Below, one piece after another: positions 1 to 7,063 of a stretch of 64,000 bases of DNA. This DNA is from Mannheimia granulomatis. GTDB lineage: Bacteria; Pseudomonadota; Gammaproteobacteria; Enterobacterales; Pasteurellaceae. The notes under the pieces were generated by a model. That model had not been told where the DNA came from. It searched no databases and saw only the letters and a list, made by a program, of their open reading frames with translations. The position numbers were made by a program, and so were the translations under genes. The stretch lies in contig NZ_CP016614.1 of NCBI RefSeq assembly GCF_013377255.1, forward strand, positions 1,558,501 through 1,622,500. The letters are read 5' to 3'. Position 1 is the stretch's first letter, and every line of letters begins with the position of its first letter.

Positions 1-1
1 T

Positions 2-328
2 TGGCTAGCTATTCTTATTTGGCTTGGTAGTGCATTAAAAGGATTTACCCTTTCACTCAAACACCACGATTATCAAGTTAATCCATCACCTTGGAATCAA
101 TGTGAATTTAAAGTGGATTTTCCCCAAACATTACCTCTTGATAAATGGCTACCGGATGTTTTTGCTCCAGGTCCTGTGAATTGCAGCCAAAGTCAATGGG
201 AAATGCTAGGATTTTCAATGGCACAATGGCTTATTTTTACCTTTGCAATTTATCTTGTTTTAGCAGCACTCTCCTTGGTAAGCCAGTTCAAACGTAGCCA
301 GCAAAAACAACATTTTATGTTCCGTTAA
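2..328 (+). CDS. dsbB: DsbB, disulfide bond formation protein B (C-terminal part)
   Basis: The gene enters from the left edge of the window and its open frame starts at base 2, so the N-terminus is missing. DsbB is the inner-membrane quinone reductase that reoxidises DsbA in the periplasm. The visible part holds one membrane segment (WLAILIWLGSALKGF), a periplasmic loop with one cysteine in NQCEF, a second cysteine in GPVNCSQSQW, the family motif LPLDKWLPDVF between them, and a final membrane helix (QWLIFTFAIYLVLAALSLV) with a basic tail. The two cysteines match the DsbA-interacting pair Cys104/Cys130 of E. coli DsbB. A perfect inverted USS pair follows the stop codon and probably terminates the transcript. 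Confidence 0.93.
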   Translation, partial: WLAILIWLGSALKGFTLSLKHHDYQVNPSPWNQCEFKVDFPQTLPLDKWLPDVFAPGPVNCSQSQWEMLGFSMAQWLIFTFAIYLVLAALSLVSQFKRSQQKQHFMFR

Positions 329-336
329 TCATTTTG

Positions 337-381
337 CAAGCGGTAAGATTTTGTAAAAATTTTGCAAAATCTTACCGCTTG
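337..381. terminator. Inverted USS pair, probable dsbB terminator
   Basis: Two arms of 17 bases (337-353 and 365-381) are perfect inverted complements, each built on the uptake signal core CAAGCGGT, with an 11-base AT-rich loop. Paired inverted USS forming intergenic hairpins are typical of this family and are commonly taken to act as terminators. The U-run after the stem is weak (TCTATTTT). Confidence 0.7.
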
Positions 382-416
382 TCTATTTTATAAGAACAAT
401 CCTATAAGGAAATATA

Positions 417-1607
417 ATGTCAAACTATAAAAATCTTTCCACCAAACTTGTGCATACAGGACGTAAAAAACGCTATACCCAAGGAGCTGTTAATAGTGTA
501 ATTCAACGTGCTTCCTCATTAGTTTTTGATACTCTTGAAGATAAAAAAACAGCTACTCAAAACCGCTATAAGGGGGCATTATTTTATGGTCGCCGTGGCA
601 CACTAACTCATTTTTCATTGCAAGAAGCAATGTGCGAGTTAGAAGGTGGCGTGGGTTGCTACCTTTATCCTTGCGGAGCTGCTGCAGTAACGAATGCTAT
701 CTTAGCATTCGTTTCACAAGGCGATAATATCTTAATGACCGCTGCTGCCTACGAACCAACTCAAGATTTTTGTCATGCCGTATTAAAGCGAATGGGGATC
801 TCTACTACATTCTATGATCCAATGATCGATGAAAATTTACGTAAATTGATACAGCCTAATACTAAAGTATTATTTTTAGAATCACCGAGTTCATTAACAA
901 TGGAAATACCTGATATTCCTACTTTAGTCAGAGTTGCACGAGAAGTGAACCCTGATATTATCATTATGATCGATAATACATGGTCTGCCGGCGTGCTATT
1001 TCCTGCTTTAAAATATGACATTGATATTTCTATCCAAGCCGGAACCAAATATTTGGTCGGTCACTCCGATGTGATGATTGGTACGGCAGTTGCGAATGCA
1101 CGCTGCTGGGATCAACTACGAGAGGGCTCCTATCTAATGGGGCAAATGGTGGATGCTGATTCCGCCTATATCACAGCTCGTGGACTACGCACTTTAGGCA
1201 TCCGCTTAAAACAACACGAACAGAGCAGCATTGAGATTGCGAAATGGTTGACAGAACGACCGGAAGTCAAAGCAGTTTACCATCCTGCGCTCTCAAGCTG
1301 CCCCGGGCACGAGTTCTTTCAACGTGATTTCCTAGGCTCAAGCGGTCTATTTTCCTTTGAACTTTACGAAAAGTTATCCAACGAAAAGCTGGCTCAATTC
1401 TTAGAACATTTTGAGTTATTTTCAATGGCATACTCTTGGGGCGGATTTGAATCTTTAATTTTAGCCAACCAACCGGAAGAAATTGCGCGTATCCGCCCGG
1501 CAATTAATCGCAAATTAACCGGTACATTAATTCGTATTCACGTAGGTCTGGAAGCTGTGGAAGATTTAATTGAGGATTTAGCACAAGGGTTTGAACGAAT
1601 CAAATAG
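417..1607 (+). CDS. metC: Cystathionine beta-lyase MetC
   Basis: This PLP enzyme of the Cys/Met metabolism family cleaves cystathionine to homocysteine, pyruvate and ammonia in methionine synthesis. The protein has 396 residues, close to E. coli MetC (395). The phosphate-contacting region YGRRGTLTH lies at about residues 57-65, the DNTW motif with the PLP-pairing Asp at about 186-189, and the Schiff-base lysine in AGTKYLVGHSD at residue 211. An AAGGAAAT ribosome site precedes the ATG. Downstream, the terminator it shared with the convergent methionine synthase-like gene has been split by an IS element. A cystathionine gamma-synthase is possible on fold alone, but the YGRRGT and SGTKYxxGHSD context fits MetC best. 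Confidence 0.92.
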   Translation: MSNYKNLSTKLVHTGRKKRYTQGAVNSVIQRASSLVFDTLEDKKTATQNRYKGALFYGRRGTLTHFSLQEAMCELEGGVGCYLYPCGAAAVTNAILAFVSQGDNILMTAAAYEPTQDFCHAVLKRMGISTTFYDPMIDENLRKLIQPNTKVLFLESPSSLTMEIPDIPTLVRVAREVNPDIIIMIDNTWSAGVLFPALKYDIDISIQAGTKYLVGHSDVMIGTAVANARCWDQLREGSYLMGQMVDADSAYITARGLRTLGIRLKQHEQSSIEIAKWLTERPEVKAVYHPALSSCPGHEFFQRDFLGSSGLFSFELYEKLSNEKLAQFLEHFELFSMAYSWGGFESLILANQPEEIARIRPAINRKLTGTLIRIHVGLEAVEDLIEDLAQGFERIK

Positions 1608-1674
1608 CTTGTAAAACACTTATAAAAAATGCCCGATAAATGATCTGCACCCATAAACTTGGACAGTTTATAAA

Positions 1675-2565
1675 TTAACTTAAATATTGAGCTCTGTATT
1701 GCACAGGGCTCAAATTATTTAAGCTCGCCTTAATTCGGTGTTCATTGTAATACCGAATATGGTTGTGTAATGCGTCTTCCAGTTCATCAACCGTCGTAAA
1801 TTGGCGCCCATAAAAACACTCGGATTTTAATAGGCTAAAAAAGCTTTCCATTACCGCATTATCATAACAGTTCCCTCGCCGACTCATGCTTTGAACCGCA
1901 TAGGGCGAGCCATCTTCCCGAATCAGCATCTTCCGCCAACGCGCCAGTCCATATAAACAGCCTTGGTCGCTGTGGATTATTGGCACATCCGTTTCACTGA
2001 GTTGAGCAAGTGTTTTCTTCAACATCGTGGCCACCAGAGCAAAATTGGGGCGACGGCTGATATGATAGGCAATAATTTCACGATTGGCTAAATCCATCAT
2101 CGGCGATAAATACAGCTTCTCATTGCCTACCCTAAATTCTGTCACATCCGTCACAAGTTTCTGTTTCAATTTGCTGGTGTTAAAATCCCGTTCAAGTAAA
2201 TTCGGGGCAATATGGCTTGTTTTCCCGTATTTTTGACAACGTTTGACTTTTACCTGTGACTGAATGTTCAATGCCTGCATATGCGAAAGTACCGTCTTCC
2301 CACTCATAAAAATCCCTTTTGCCTGGAGTTTAGCCCGCAGCATGCGATAGCCGTCACGCCCCTCATTTTCTTGATAAAGGGCTAAAATTTCCGCTCTTAT
2401 CACTTGATGTGACGTGTCTGTGGGCGAATAGTAAAAGGTTGAACGTGGTAACGCCATAATTTTCAGCAACAAGGGTAATTTATACTGTGATTTCAAGGCA
2501 TTCACGATATGTCTTTTTTCCGCCTGAGTTTTTTCTCGTCCAACTCCTTGAGCTTTTTTAAGCAA
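1675..2565 (-). CDS. IS3-family transposase OrfB (DDE catalytic domain)
   Basis: This is the catalytic half of the transposase, normally made as an OrfAB fusion by -1 frameshifting. The N-terminal region (KTQAEKRHIVNALKSQYKLPLLLKIMALPRSTFYYS) is the HTH_21-like part. The integrase core shows the DDE triad as TDVTEF, IIHSDQG and VMESFFSLLKSE, plus the family motif MSRRGNCYDNA. The frame has a TTG at 2565 as a nominal start, but production by frameshifting from orfA is more likely. The frame is uninterrupted to its stop, so the element may be active. Confidence 0.9.
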   Translation of the reverse strand: MLKKAQGVGREKTQAEKRHIVNALKSQYKLPLLLKIMALPRSTFYYSPTDTSHQVIRAEILALYQENEGRDGYRMLRAKLQAKGIFMSGKTVLSHMQALNIQSQVKVKRCQKYGKTSHIAPNLLERDFNTSKLKQKLVTDVTEFRVGNEKLYLSPMMDLANREIIAYHISRRPNFALVATMLKKTLAQLSETDVPIIHSDQGCLYGLARWRKMLIREDGSPYAVQSMSRRGNCYDNAVMESFFSLLKSECFYGRQFTTVDELEDALHNHIRYYNEHRIKASLNNLSPVQYRAQYLS

Positions 2566-2855
2566 GCATTTTCCGCCTCAAGGTATTCAATGCGTTTAAG
2601 TAATTCATTGACATCATTGGGATTTTTAACTTTTTTTGAACCATCAAATAGGGATTTTGGCATATTAGATTTTTTCTTATTGGGTTGTCGTAAAAGCCCA
2701 TTGATACCGTATTTTTCAAAGCGTTGCAACCACATTACTACGGAAGAGTGGGTTGAAATAGAAAAATGCTGAGCCACTTCCCGCACTCCCATTTGATGAT
2801 TTAACACTTGTTGAATGACGTGGAGTTTAAATTCTGTTGAATAATGTTTACCCAT
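2502..2855 (-). CDS. IS3-family transposase OrfA (helix-turn-helix)
   Basis: This 117-residue DNA-binding partner protein binds the terminal inverted repeats. It begins with a helix-turn-helix (STEFKLHVIQQVLNHQMGVREVAQHF), contains the family segment YGINGLLRQPN, and ends in a leucine-zipper-like coiled coil (VNELLKRIEYLEAENACLKKLKEL) that mediates multimerisation. The heptamer A AAA AAG at 2553-2559 (minus strand), read as TTA AAA AAG in this frame, moves ribosomes into the orfB frame. The ATG lies just inside the right terminal repeat. Confidence 0.88.
   Translation of the reverse strand: MGKHYSTEFKLHVIQQVLNHQMGVREVAQHFSISTHSSVVMWLQRFEKYGINGLLRQPNKKKSNMPKSLFDGSKKVKNPNDVNELLKRIEYLEAENACLKKLKELDEKKLRRKKDIS
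2553..2559 (-). promoter_or_regulatory. Programmed -1 frameshift site of the IS element
   Basis: On the minus strand the heptamer A AAA AAG falls in the correct orfA phase (TTA AAA AAG CTC). After a -1 slip the next codon is GCT in the orfB frame (LKKAQG). This is the canonical IS3-family arrangement for making the OrfAB transposase. Confidence 0.8.
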
Positions 2856-2951
2856 AAAAAATCTGCACCTTAATCAGTTGGTTTAAGTGTCCAACTTTTG
2901 GGGTGCAGATCAAAAATCAGGCATTTTTACTTTTTTATAACTATAAAGAAA

Positions 2952-4040
2952 TTAATCTGCGCCCCAAACTTCTTTAGCAATTTCCTCCACAAAGCGAACC
3001 TTTGCCCATTGCTGAGCTTCGGACATAATATTACCCTCTTCCGTCGAAGCAAAACCGCATTGTGGGCTTAAACAAAGCTGCTCTAACGGTACATATTTTG
3101 CTGCCTCTTGAATGCGTGCTTTGATCTGCTCTTTATCTTCCAATTCGGGGAATTTAGAGCTGATTAAGCCTAATACTACGCGCCCTTTATTATTGGCAAA
3201 ATGCTTTAACGGTTCAAATCCTCCTGAACGCTCATCATCATATTCTAAGAAATAGCCATCATAATTGGTTTGACCGAATAAACCATCCGCAATTGGATCG
3301 TAAGCCCCTGTTAATAAATAAGAGGATTTATAGTTACCACGGCAAACATGGGTAGTAATAGTCATATCTGCCGGCTTATCTGCTAAAATAGCTTGAATAT
3401 TTGCCACTGCCTGAGCTTTATCTGCTTCAAATGTCGGTTGCCCAAAGTTATTACATAAGGACCCCCAATAAACATCATCAATCTGCAAATAGCGACAACC
3501 CGCTTCATAAAAGGCTTTAATCGCCTCTTTATAAGCTTGCTGCACATCTTTAGCAAATTTCTCACGCGTTGCATAAATACCGTGGTCCCATTGAATTGGA
3601 TACATTAATTGATTTGGGCTTGGAATAGTAAATTTTGCTACTGCACGGCCGCCAACAATTGCATTGAATTTTTTGAAATGCTCAATAAACGGATGGTTTG
3701 GATTCCAAGAAACTTTACCACAACAACGAGTATTATATGGGCGAACTTCAACACCTTTAAAAGCATAAGCTTTTTCCGGCACATATCCCTCAATGCCATT
3801 CAGATTTTCTAAAAAATCAATATGCCACCAAGAACGATGGTACTCACCGTCTGTTACCACTTGGATTCCTGCCTCAAGCTGCGCATCAACTAATTTTTTA
3901 ACCTCAGTTTCTATAACTTCATCACGCTCTTCAAGAGAAATTTGACCTGATTTGTAATCTGAATGTGCTTTTTTCCAAGCATCTGAACGCAAATATGAAC
4001 CCACGGTATCCGCGTGGAAAGGTAATGTTTTGTTTGCCAT
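2952..4040 (-). CDS. Cobalamin-independent methionine synthase-like protein (MetE C-terminal domain family)
   Basis: This 362-residue protein corresponds to the catalytic C-terminal barrel of MetE and belongs to the short YxjG/YxjH-type family that lacks the N-terminal barrel. The zinc-binding residues of MetE are recognisable: His and Cys in TTHVCRGN, a Glu in YFLEYDDERSG, and a Cys near the C-terminus in LSPQCGFAS. It probably methylates homocysteine or a related thiol, though the methyl donor is not certain for short homologues. It converges on metC, which supports a role in methionine synthesis. A GGAAGATT ribosome site precedes the ATG. The old shared terminator has been split by the IS element. 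Confidence 0.85.
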   Translation of the reverse strand: MANKTLPFHADTVGSYLRSDAWKKAHSDYKSGQISLEERDEVIETEVKKLVDAQLEAGIQVVTDGEYHRSWWHIDFLENLNGIEGYVPEKAYAFKGVEVRPYNTRCCGKVSWNPNHPFIEHFKKFNAIVGGRAVAKFTIPSPNQLMYPIQWDHGIYATREKFAKDVQQAYKEAIKAFYEAGCRYLQIDDVYWGSLCNNFGQPTFEADKAQAVANIQAILADKPADMTITTHVCRGNYKSSYLLTGAYDPIADGLFGQTNYDGYFLEYDDERSGGFEPLKHFANNKGRVVLGLISSKFPELEDKEQIKARIQEAAKYVPLEQLCLSPQCGFASTEEGNIMSEAQQWAKVRFVEEIAKEVWGAD

Positions 4041-4163
4041 AATCTTCCTAATTAATGTACGTTAATATGATGTTTTTATCCTAAGTGAATTAAGCCGGAT
4101 GAACAAGATAAATTCCTCAAACTAAGTTGAAAATTATCTGACTTTACGATGAAAAAATTTCAT

Positions 4164-4805
4164 CTAGATACCATACTTTTCACGGTATTCACGCATTTTT
4201 GGTAAATAAGGGGCGTATTGTGGGGATTTTTCAATAAAGGCAACTAAATCATCAAAGTCCACAATGGAAAATACTTCGCAGTCATAATCACGTTCAACTT
4301 CTTGAATCGCAGAGAGTTCACCTTTGCCCTTTTCTTTACGGTTTAACGCAATTAATACACCGGCAAGCTCGGCATTGTTTGCATTGATAATTTCCATTGA
4401 TTCACGAATTGCTGTGCCGGCAGTAATCACATCATCTACCAATAAAATTTTGCCTTTGAGTGGTGCGCCGATTAAATTCCCCCCTTCACCGTGATCTTTC
4501 GCTTCTTTGCGGTTAAAACAACAAGGCTTATCCACATCAAATTGGTTAGCTAAAGCCACCGCAACAGTAGTTGCAATCGGAATGCCTTTGTAGGCAGGAC
4601 CAAACAGCACATCATAATCAATCTGTGAGGCTTGAATTGCCTGTGCGTAATATTCGCCTAGTTTGGCTAAATCACGCCCGGTGTTAAAAAGCCCGGCATT
4701 GAAGAAATAGGGGCTAATTCGCCCCGATTTTAAGGCAAATTCACCAAATTTCAGTACATTACGGCTTAAAGCAAATTCAATAAAGTCGTGTTTGTATTGT
4801 TGCAT
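4164..4805 (-). CDS. pyrE: Orotate phosphoribosyltransferase PyrE
   Basis: PyrE joins orotate to PRPP to give OMP in pyrimidine synthesis. The chosen start gives 213 residues (MQQYKHDFIEFALSRNVLKF), the same length as E. coli PyrE, with an AGGAAAA ribosome site just upstream. A longer frame reaching 4844 has no matching family sequence. Key motifs are the catalytic loop CFNRKEAKDHGEGG, the PRPP-binding motif ILLVDDVITAGTA and FGPAYKGIPIA. It is followed on the same strand by a short palindrome (GATGAAAAAATTTCATC) that may be a weak terminator. Confidence 0.96.
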   Translation of the reverse strand: MQQYKHDFIEFALSRNVLKFGEFALKSGRISPYFFNAGLFNTGRDLAKLGEYYAQAIQASQIDYDVLFGPAYKGIPIATTVAVALANQFDVDKPCCFNRKEAKDHGEGGNLIGAPLKGKILLVDDVITAGTAIRESMEIINANNAELAGVLIALNRKEKGKGELSAIQEVERDYDCEVFSIVDFDDLVAFIEKSPQYAPYLPKMREYREKYGI

Positions 4806-4850
4806 ATCTTTTTTCCTGTTCTGACAAGCGGTTATTTTTAGCAAAAATTT

Positions 4851-4910
4851 TACTTACTACGCTCGCTTCTCTGAGCGATTGGCAAAGCCAAGATTCAAGC
4901 ACAAGTATTT
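4851..4910 (+). repeat. Dispersed USS-linked intergenic repeat, copy A
   Basis: The pyrE-rlmJ spacer holds ACTTACTAC, then GGCAAAGCC, TCAA and CAAGTATT in order, directly after a USS (ACAAGCGGT at about 4824). The same ordered blocks recur at 25378-25433 and, inverted, at 46782-46831. The function is unknown. Confidence 0.55.
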
Positions 4911-4917
4911 GTATAAA

Positions 4918-5763
4918 TTACTCAGGCGTAATCCATTCTACCGTCCAAGAACCCATCCCTTCCGGCACAAGCACTTCGGTTAAATAAGGCAGAATATTTT
5001 TCATCTGTTGCTCAAGCTGCCAAGGTGGGTTGATGACAATCATTCCACTTGCGGTCATTCCTCGTTTATCACTATCCGGACGAACCGCCAACTCGATTTG
5101 CAGAATTTTGCGAATGCCAGTTTCCTGCAAACCACCACGTACAATACGTTTAGTATGTTGGCGTAACACCACCGGATACCAAATCGCATACACACCTGTT
5201 GCAAAACGTTTGTAGCCTTCTTCAATCGCTTTTACCACCAGTTCATAATCTTCTTTTAGTTCATAAGGTGGATCGATTAACACAAACCCTCGGCGTTCTT
5301 TCGGTGGCAAGGCTGATTTTAATTGTTGGAAACCGTTTTCACGCTTGGTTTGCACATTTTTCGCTTTAGCAAATTCTTGGCGTAAAAGTGGGAAATCATT
5401 GGGATGAAGTTCGGTTAAAATAGCTCTATCTTGCTCACGTAATTGCTGTACAGCCAATAGCGGAGAACCTGCATAATATTTTAACTTTTCGCCACGGTTG
5501 ATTTTTTTCAGCTCATTAATATAAAACGCGACATCTTCCGGCAAATCATCACGTTCCCACAAGCGAGCAACGCCTTCTAAATATTCCCCTGTTTTTTCCG
5601 ATTCAGCACTGAGTAGGCTGTAACGCCCTACCCCTGAATGCGTATCTAGATATAAAAAACCTTTCTCTTTTTCTTTTAATGAACGCAAAATCAACAGCTG
5701 AACAATGTGTTTTAGCACATCAGCGTGATTTCCTGCATGGAAACTGTGGCGATAACTTAGCAT
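4918..5763 (-). CDS. rlmJ: 23S rRNA (adenine-2030-N6)-methyltransferase RlmJ
   Basis: The protein has 281 residues (E. coli RlmJ 280) and starts with the family signature MLSYRHSFHAGNHADVLKH. RlmJ uses SAM to methylate A2030 of 23S rRNA. The SAM-binding segment FLYLDTHSGVGRYSL lies at about residues 36-50 and the catalytic motif of N6-adenine methylases, DPPY, in FVLIDPPYELKEDY at about residue 162. The gene is divergent from ampD with a 63-bp spacer. The same family has been named ComJ/YhiR and linked to use of external DNA as a nutrient, but the rRNA activity is the established one. Confidence 0.93.
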   Translation of the reverse strand: MLSYRHSFHAGNHADVLKHIVQLLILRSLKEKEKGFLYLDTHSGVGRYSLLSAESEKTGEYLEGVARLWERDDLPEDVAFYINELKKINRGEKLKYYAGSPLLAVQQLREQDRAILTELHPNDFPLLRQEFAKAKNVQTKRENGFQQLKSALPPKERRGFVLIDPPYELKEDYELVVKAIEEGYKRFATGVYAIWYPVVLRQHTKRIVRGGLQETGIRKILQIELAVRPDSDKRGMTASGMIVINPPWQLEQQMKNILPYLTEVLVPEGMGSWTVEWITPE

Positions 5764-5826
5764 ATATATTCTTCTCTTTATCTAGTAAAATAAGCCTCAT
5801 TCTACCCGATTCAATCTTTTTAGACT

Positions 5827-6378
5827 ATGCCAAAATTCAAAATTGAAAACGGTTGTTTAACCAACCAAAAACAAGTTCCCTCTCCGCATTTCAGCCAACG
5901 GCCGAATGAAAATGATATTTCACTGCTGGTGATTCACTATATCAGCCTACCACCAGAAGAATTTGGAGGGAATTTTATTGATCGTTTTTTCCAAGGTACG
6001 CTAGACCCAAGCATCCATCCCTATTTTGAAGAAATTAAAGAATTGAAAGTGTCAGCCCATTGCTTAATTAATCGCACAGGCGAAATCACTCAATATGTGA
6101 ATTTTAATAATATGGCATGGCACGCGGGCATTTCTTGCTTTGAAGGGAGAGACAAATGCAACGAATATTCTATCGGTATTGAGCTGGAGGGCAGTAACAA
6201 TCAGCCTTTTACTAAAGCCCAATACCATGCTTTAGTCAAACTGACTAAAGCGATTCAAAAAAGCTATCCGCAGATTACTGATGAACGGATTACAGGGCAT
6301 AGCAATATTGCCCCGGATCGTAAAATCGACCCCGGACAATATTTTGATTGGGAATACTACAAAAACCTACTGAAATAA
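5827..6378 (+). CDS. ampD: 1,6-anhydro-N-acetylmuramyl-L-alanine amidase AmpD
   Basis: This cytosolic zinc amidase recycles cell-wall muropeptides by cutting the peptide from anhydroMurNAc. It has 183 residues and no signal peptide, as expected for AmpD. The zinc ligands are visible as His37 (LLVIHYI), His158 (ITGHSNI) and Asp168 (KIDPGQ), with Glu119 in IGIELEG. The extended loop FIDRFFQGTLDP is typical of AmpD. Its stop codon abuts that of the convergent rluA with no intervening base. Confidence 0.95.
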   Translation: MPKFKIENGCLTNQKQVPSPHFSQRPNENDISLLVIHYISLPPEEFGGNFIDRFFQGTLDPSIHPYFEEIKELKVSAHCLINRTGEITQYVNFNNMAWHAGISCFEGRDKCNEYSIGIELEGSNNQPFTKAQYHALVKLTKAIQKSYPQITDERITGHSNIAPDRKIDPGQYFDWEYYKNLLK

Positions 6379-7047
6379 TTAAAAATCCGGAGCTGCAGTA
6401 AAAGTCATCCGCTCACCTGTAATCGGATGAGTAATGGTGAGCGATTCTGCGTGTAGGCACAAGCGAGGAGATAGGCTTTTTGCCAGCGGATTAGCATAAA
6501 ATTTATCACCAATGATGGGATGTCCTAATGCCAAACTATGCACTCGTAACTGGTGCGAGCGCCCGGTAATAGGTGTTAATTTTACACGAGTCGTATTATT
6601 GGCATTATGTGCTAGAATTTCATAATGAGTAATGGCTTTCTTGCCTCGCTCATAACAAATTTTCTGGCGTGGGCGGTTTTCCCAATCGCAAATTAAAGGA
6701 AAATTCATCTCACCTTTATCGCCCACTTTATCGCCTAGTTTGCCCCAAAGTAACGCAATATAGTGCTTTTGGGGCTCACGCTCACGAAATTGACGTTTCA
6801 GCTCTTTTTCCGCCGCTTTGCTTAAGGCGAACAGAAGAATCCCGCTGGTTGCCATATCCAAACGGTGAGCCGGCTCGGTAAAACCATATTTTTTCTGAAT
6901 GCGAGTCATCGCACTGTCAAAATATTCCGGGCGATTGCCCGGCACCGACAGTAGTCCGCTCGGTTTGTTAATCACTAAAATATGATTGTCCCGATAAACC
7001 TCATTTAAAAAAGGCTCAAGCGGTGGGTTATATTCAATTAATGCCAT
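6379..7047 (-). CDS. rluA: Dual-specificity pseudouridine synthase RluA
   Basis: RluA makes pseudouridine at 23S rRNA position 746 and at tRNA position 32. The protein has 222 residues and no S4 domain, as in E. coli RluA (219). The catalytic aspartate is Asp64 in HRLDMATSG. Other family motifs are NKPSGLLSVPG, LICDWENRPRQK, and PITGRSHQLRVH. Its C-terminus (MTFTAAPDF) matches the E. coli protein closely. It is transcribed just after rapA with a 16-base gap, so the two may be cotranscribed. Confidence 0.93.
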   Translation of the reverse strand: MALIEYNPPLEPFLNEVYRDNHILVINKPSGLLSVPGNRPEYFDSAMTRIQKKYGFTEPAHRLDMATSGILLFALSKAAEKELKRQFREREPQKHYIALLWGKLGDKVGDKGEMNFPLICDWENRPRQKICYERGKKAITHYEILAHNANNTTRVKLTPITGRSHQLRVHSLALGHPIIGDKFYANPLAKSLSPRLCLHAESLTITHPITGERMTFTAAPDF

Positions 7048-7063
7048 ATTATTTATCTTTAAG

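Larger units (their letters stand above)
1641..2912 (-). mobile_element. IS3-family insertion sequence (IS150-like), apparently complete
   Basis: The element is about 1.27 kb. It is bounded by imperfect 25-bp terminal inverted repeats (1641-1665 and 2888-2912) that match at 22 of 25 positions, begin TGATCTGCACCC and end in TG/CA. It carries two overlapping frames, orfA and orfB, joined by an A AAA AAG slippery site. Flanking bases are consistent with a 3-bp AAA target duplication. The flanks are the two halves of a hairpin, so the insertion fell in the loop of a terminator between metC and the gene at 2952-4040. Confidence 0.92.
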
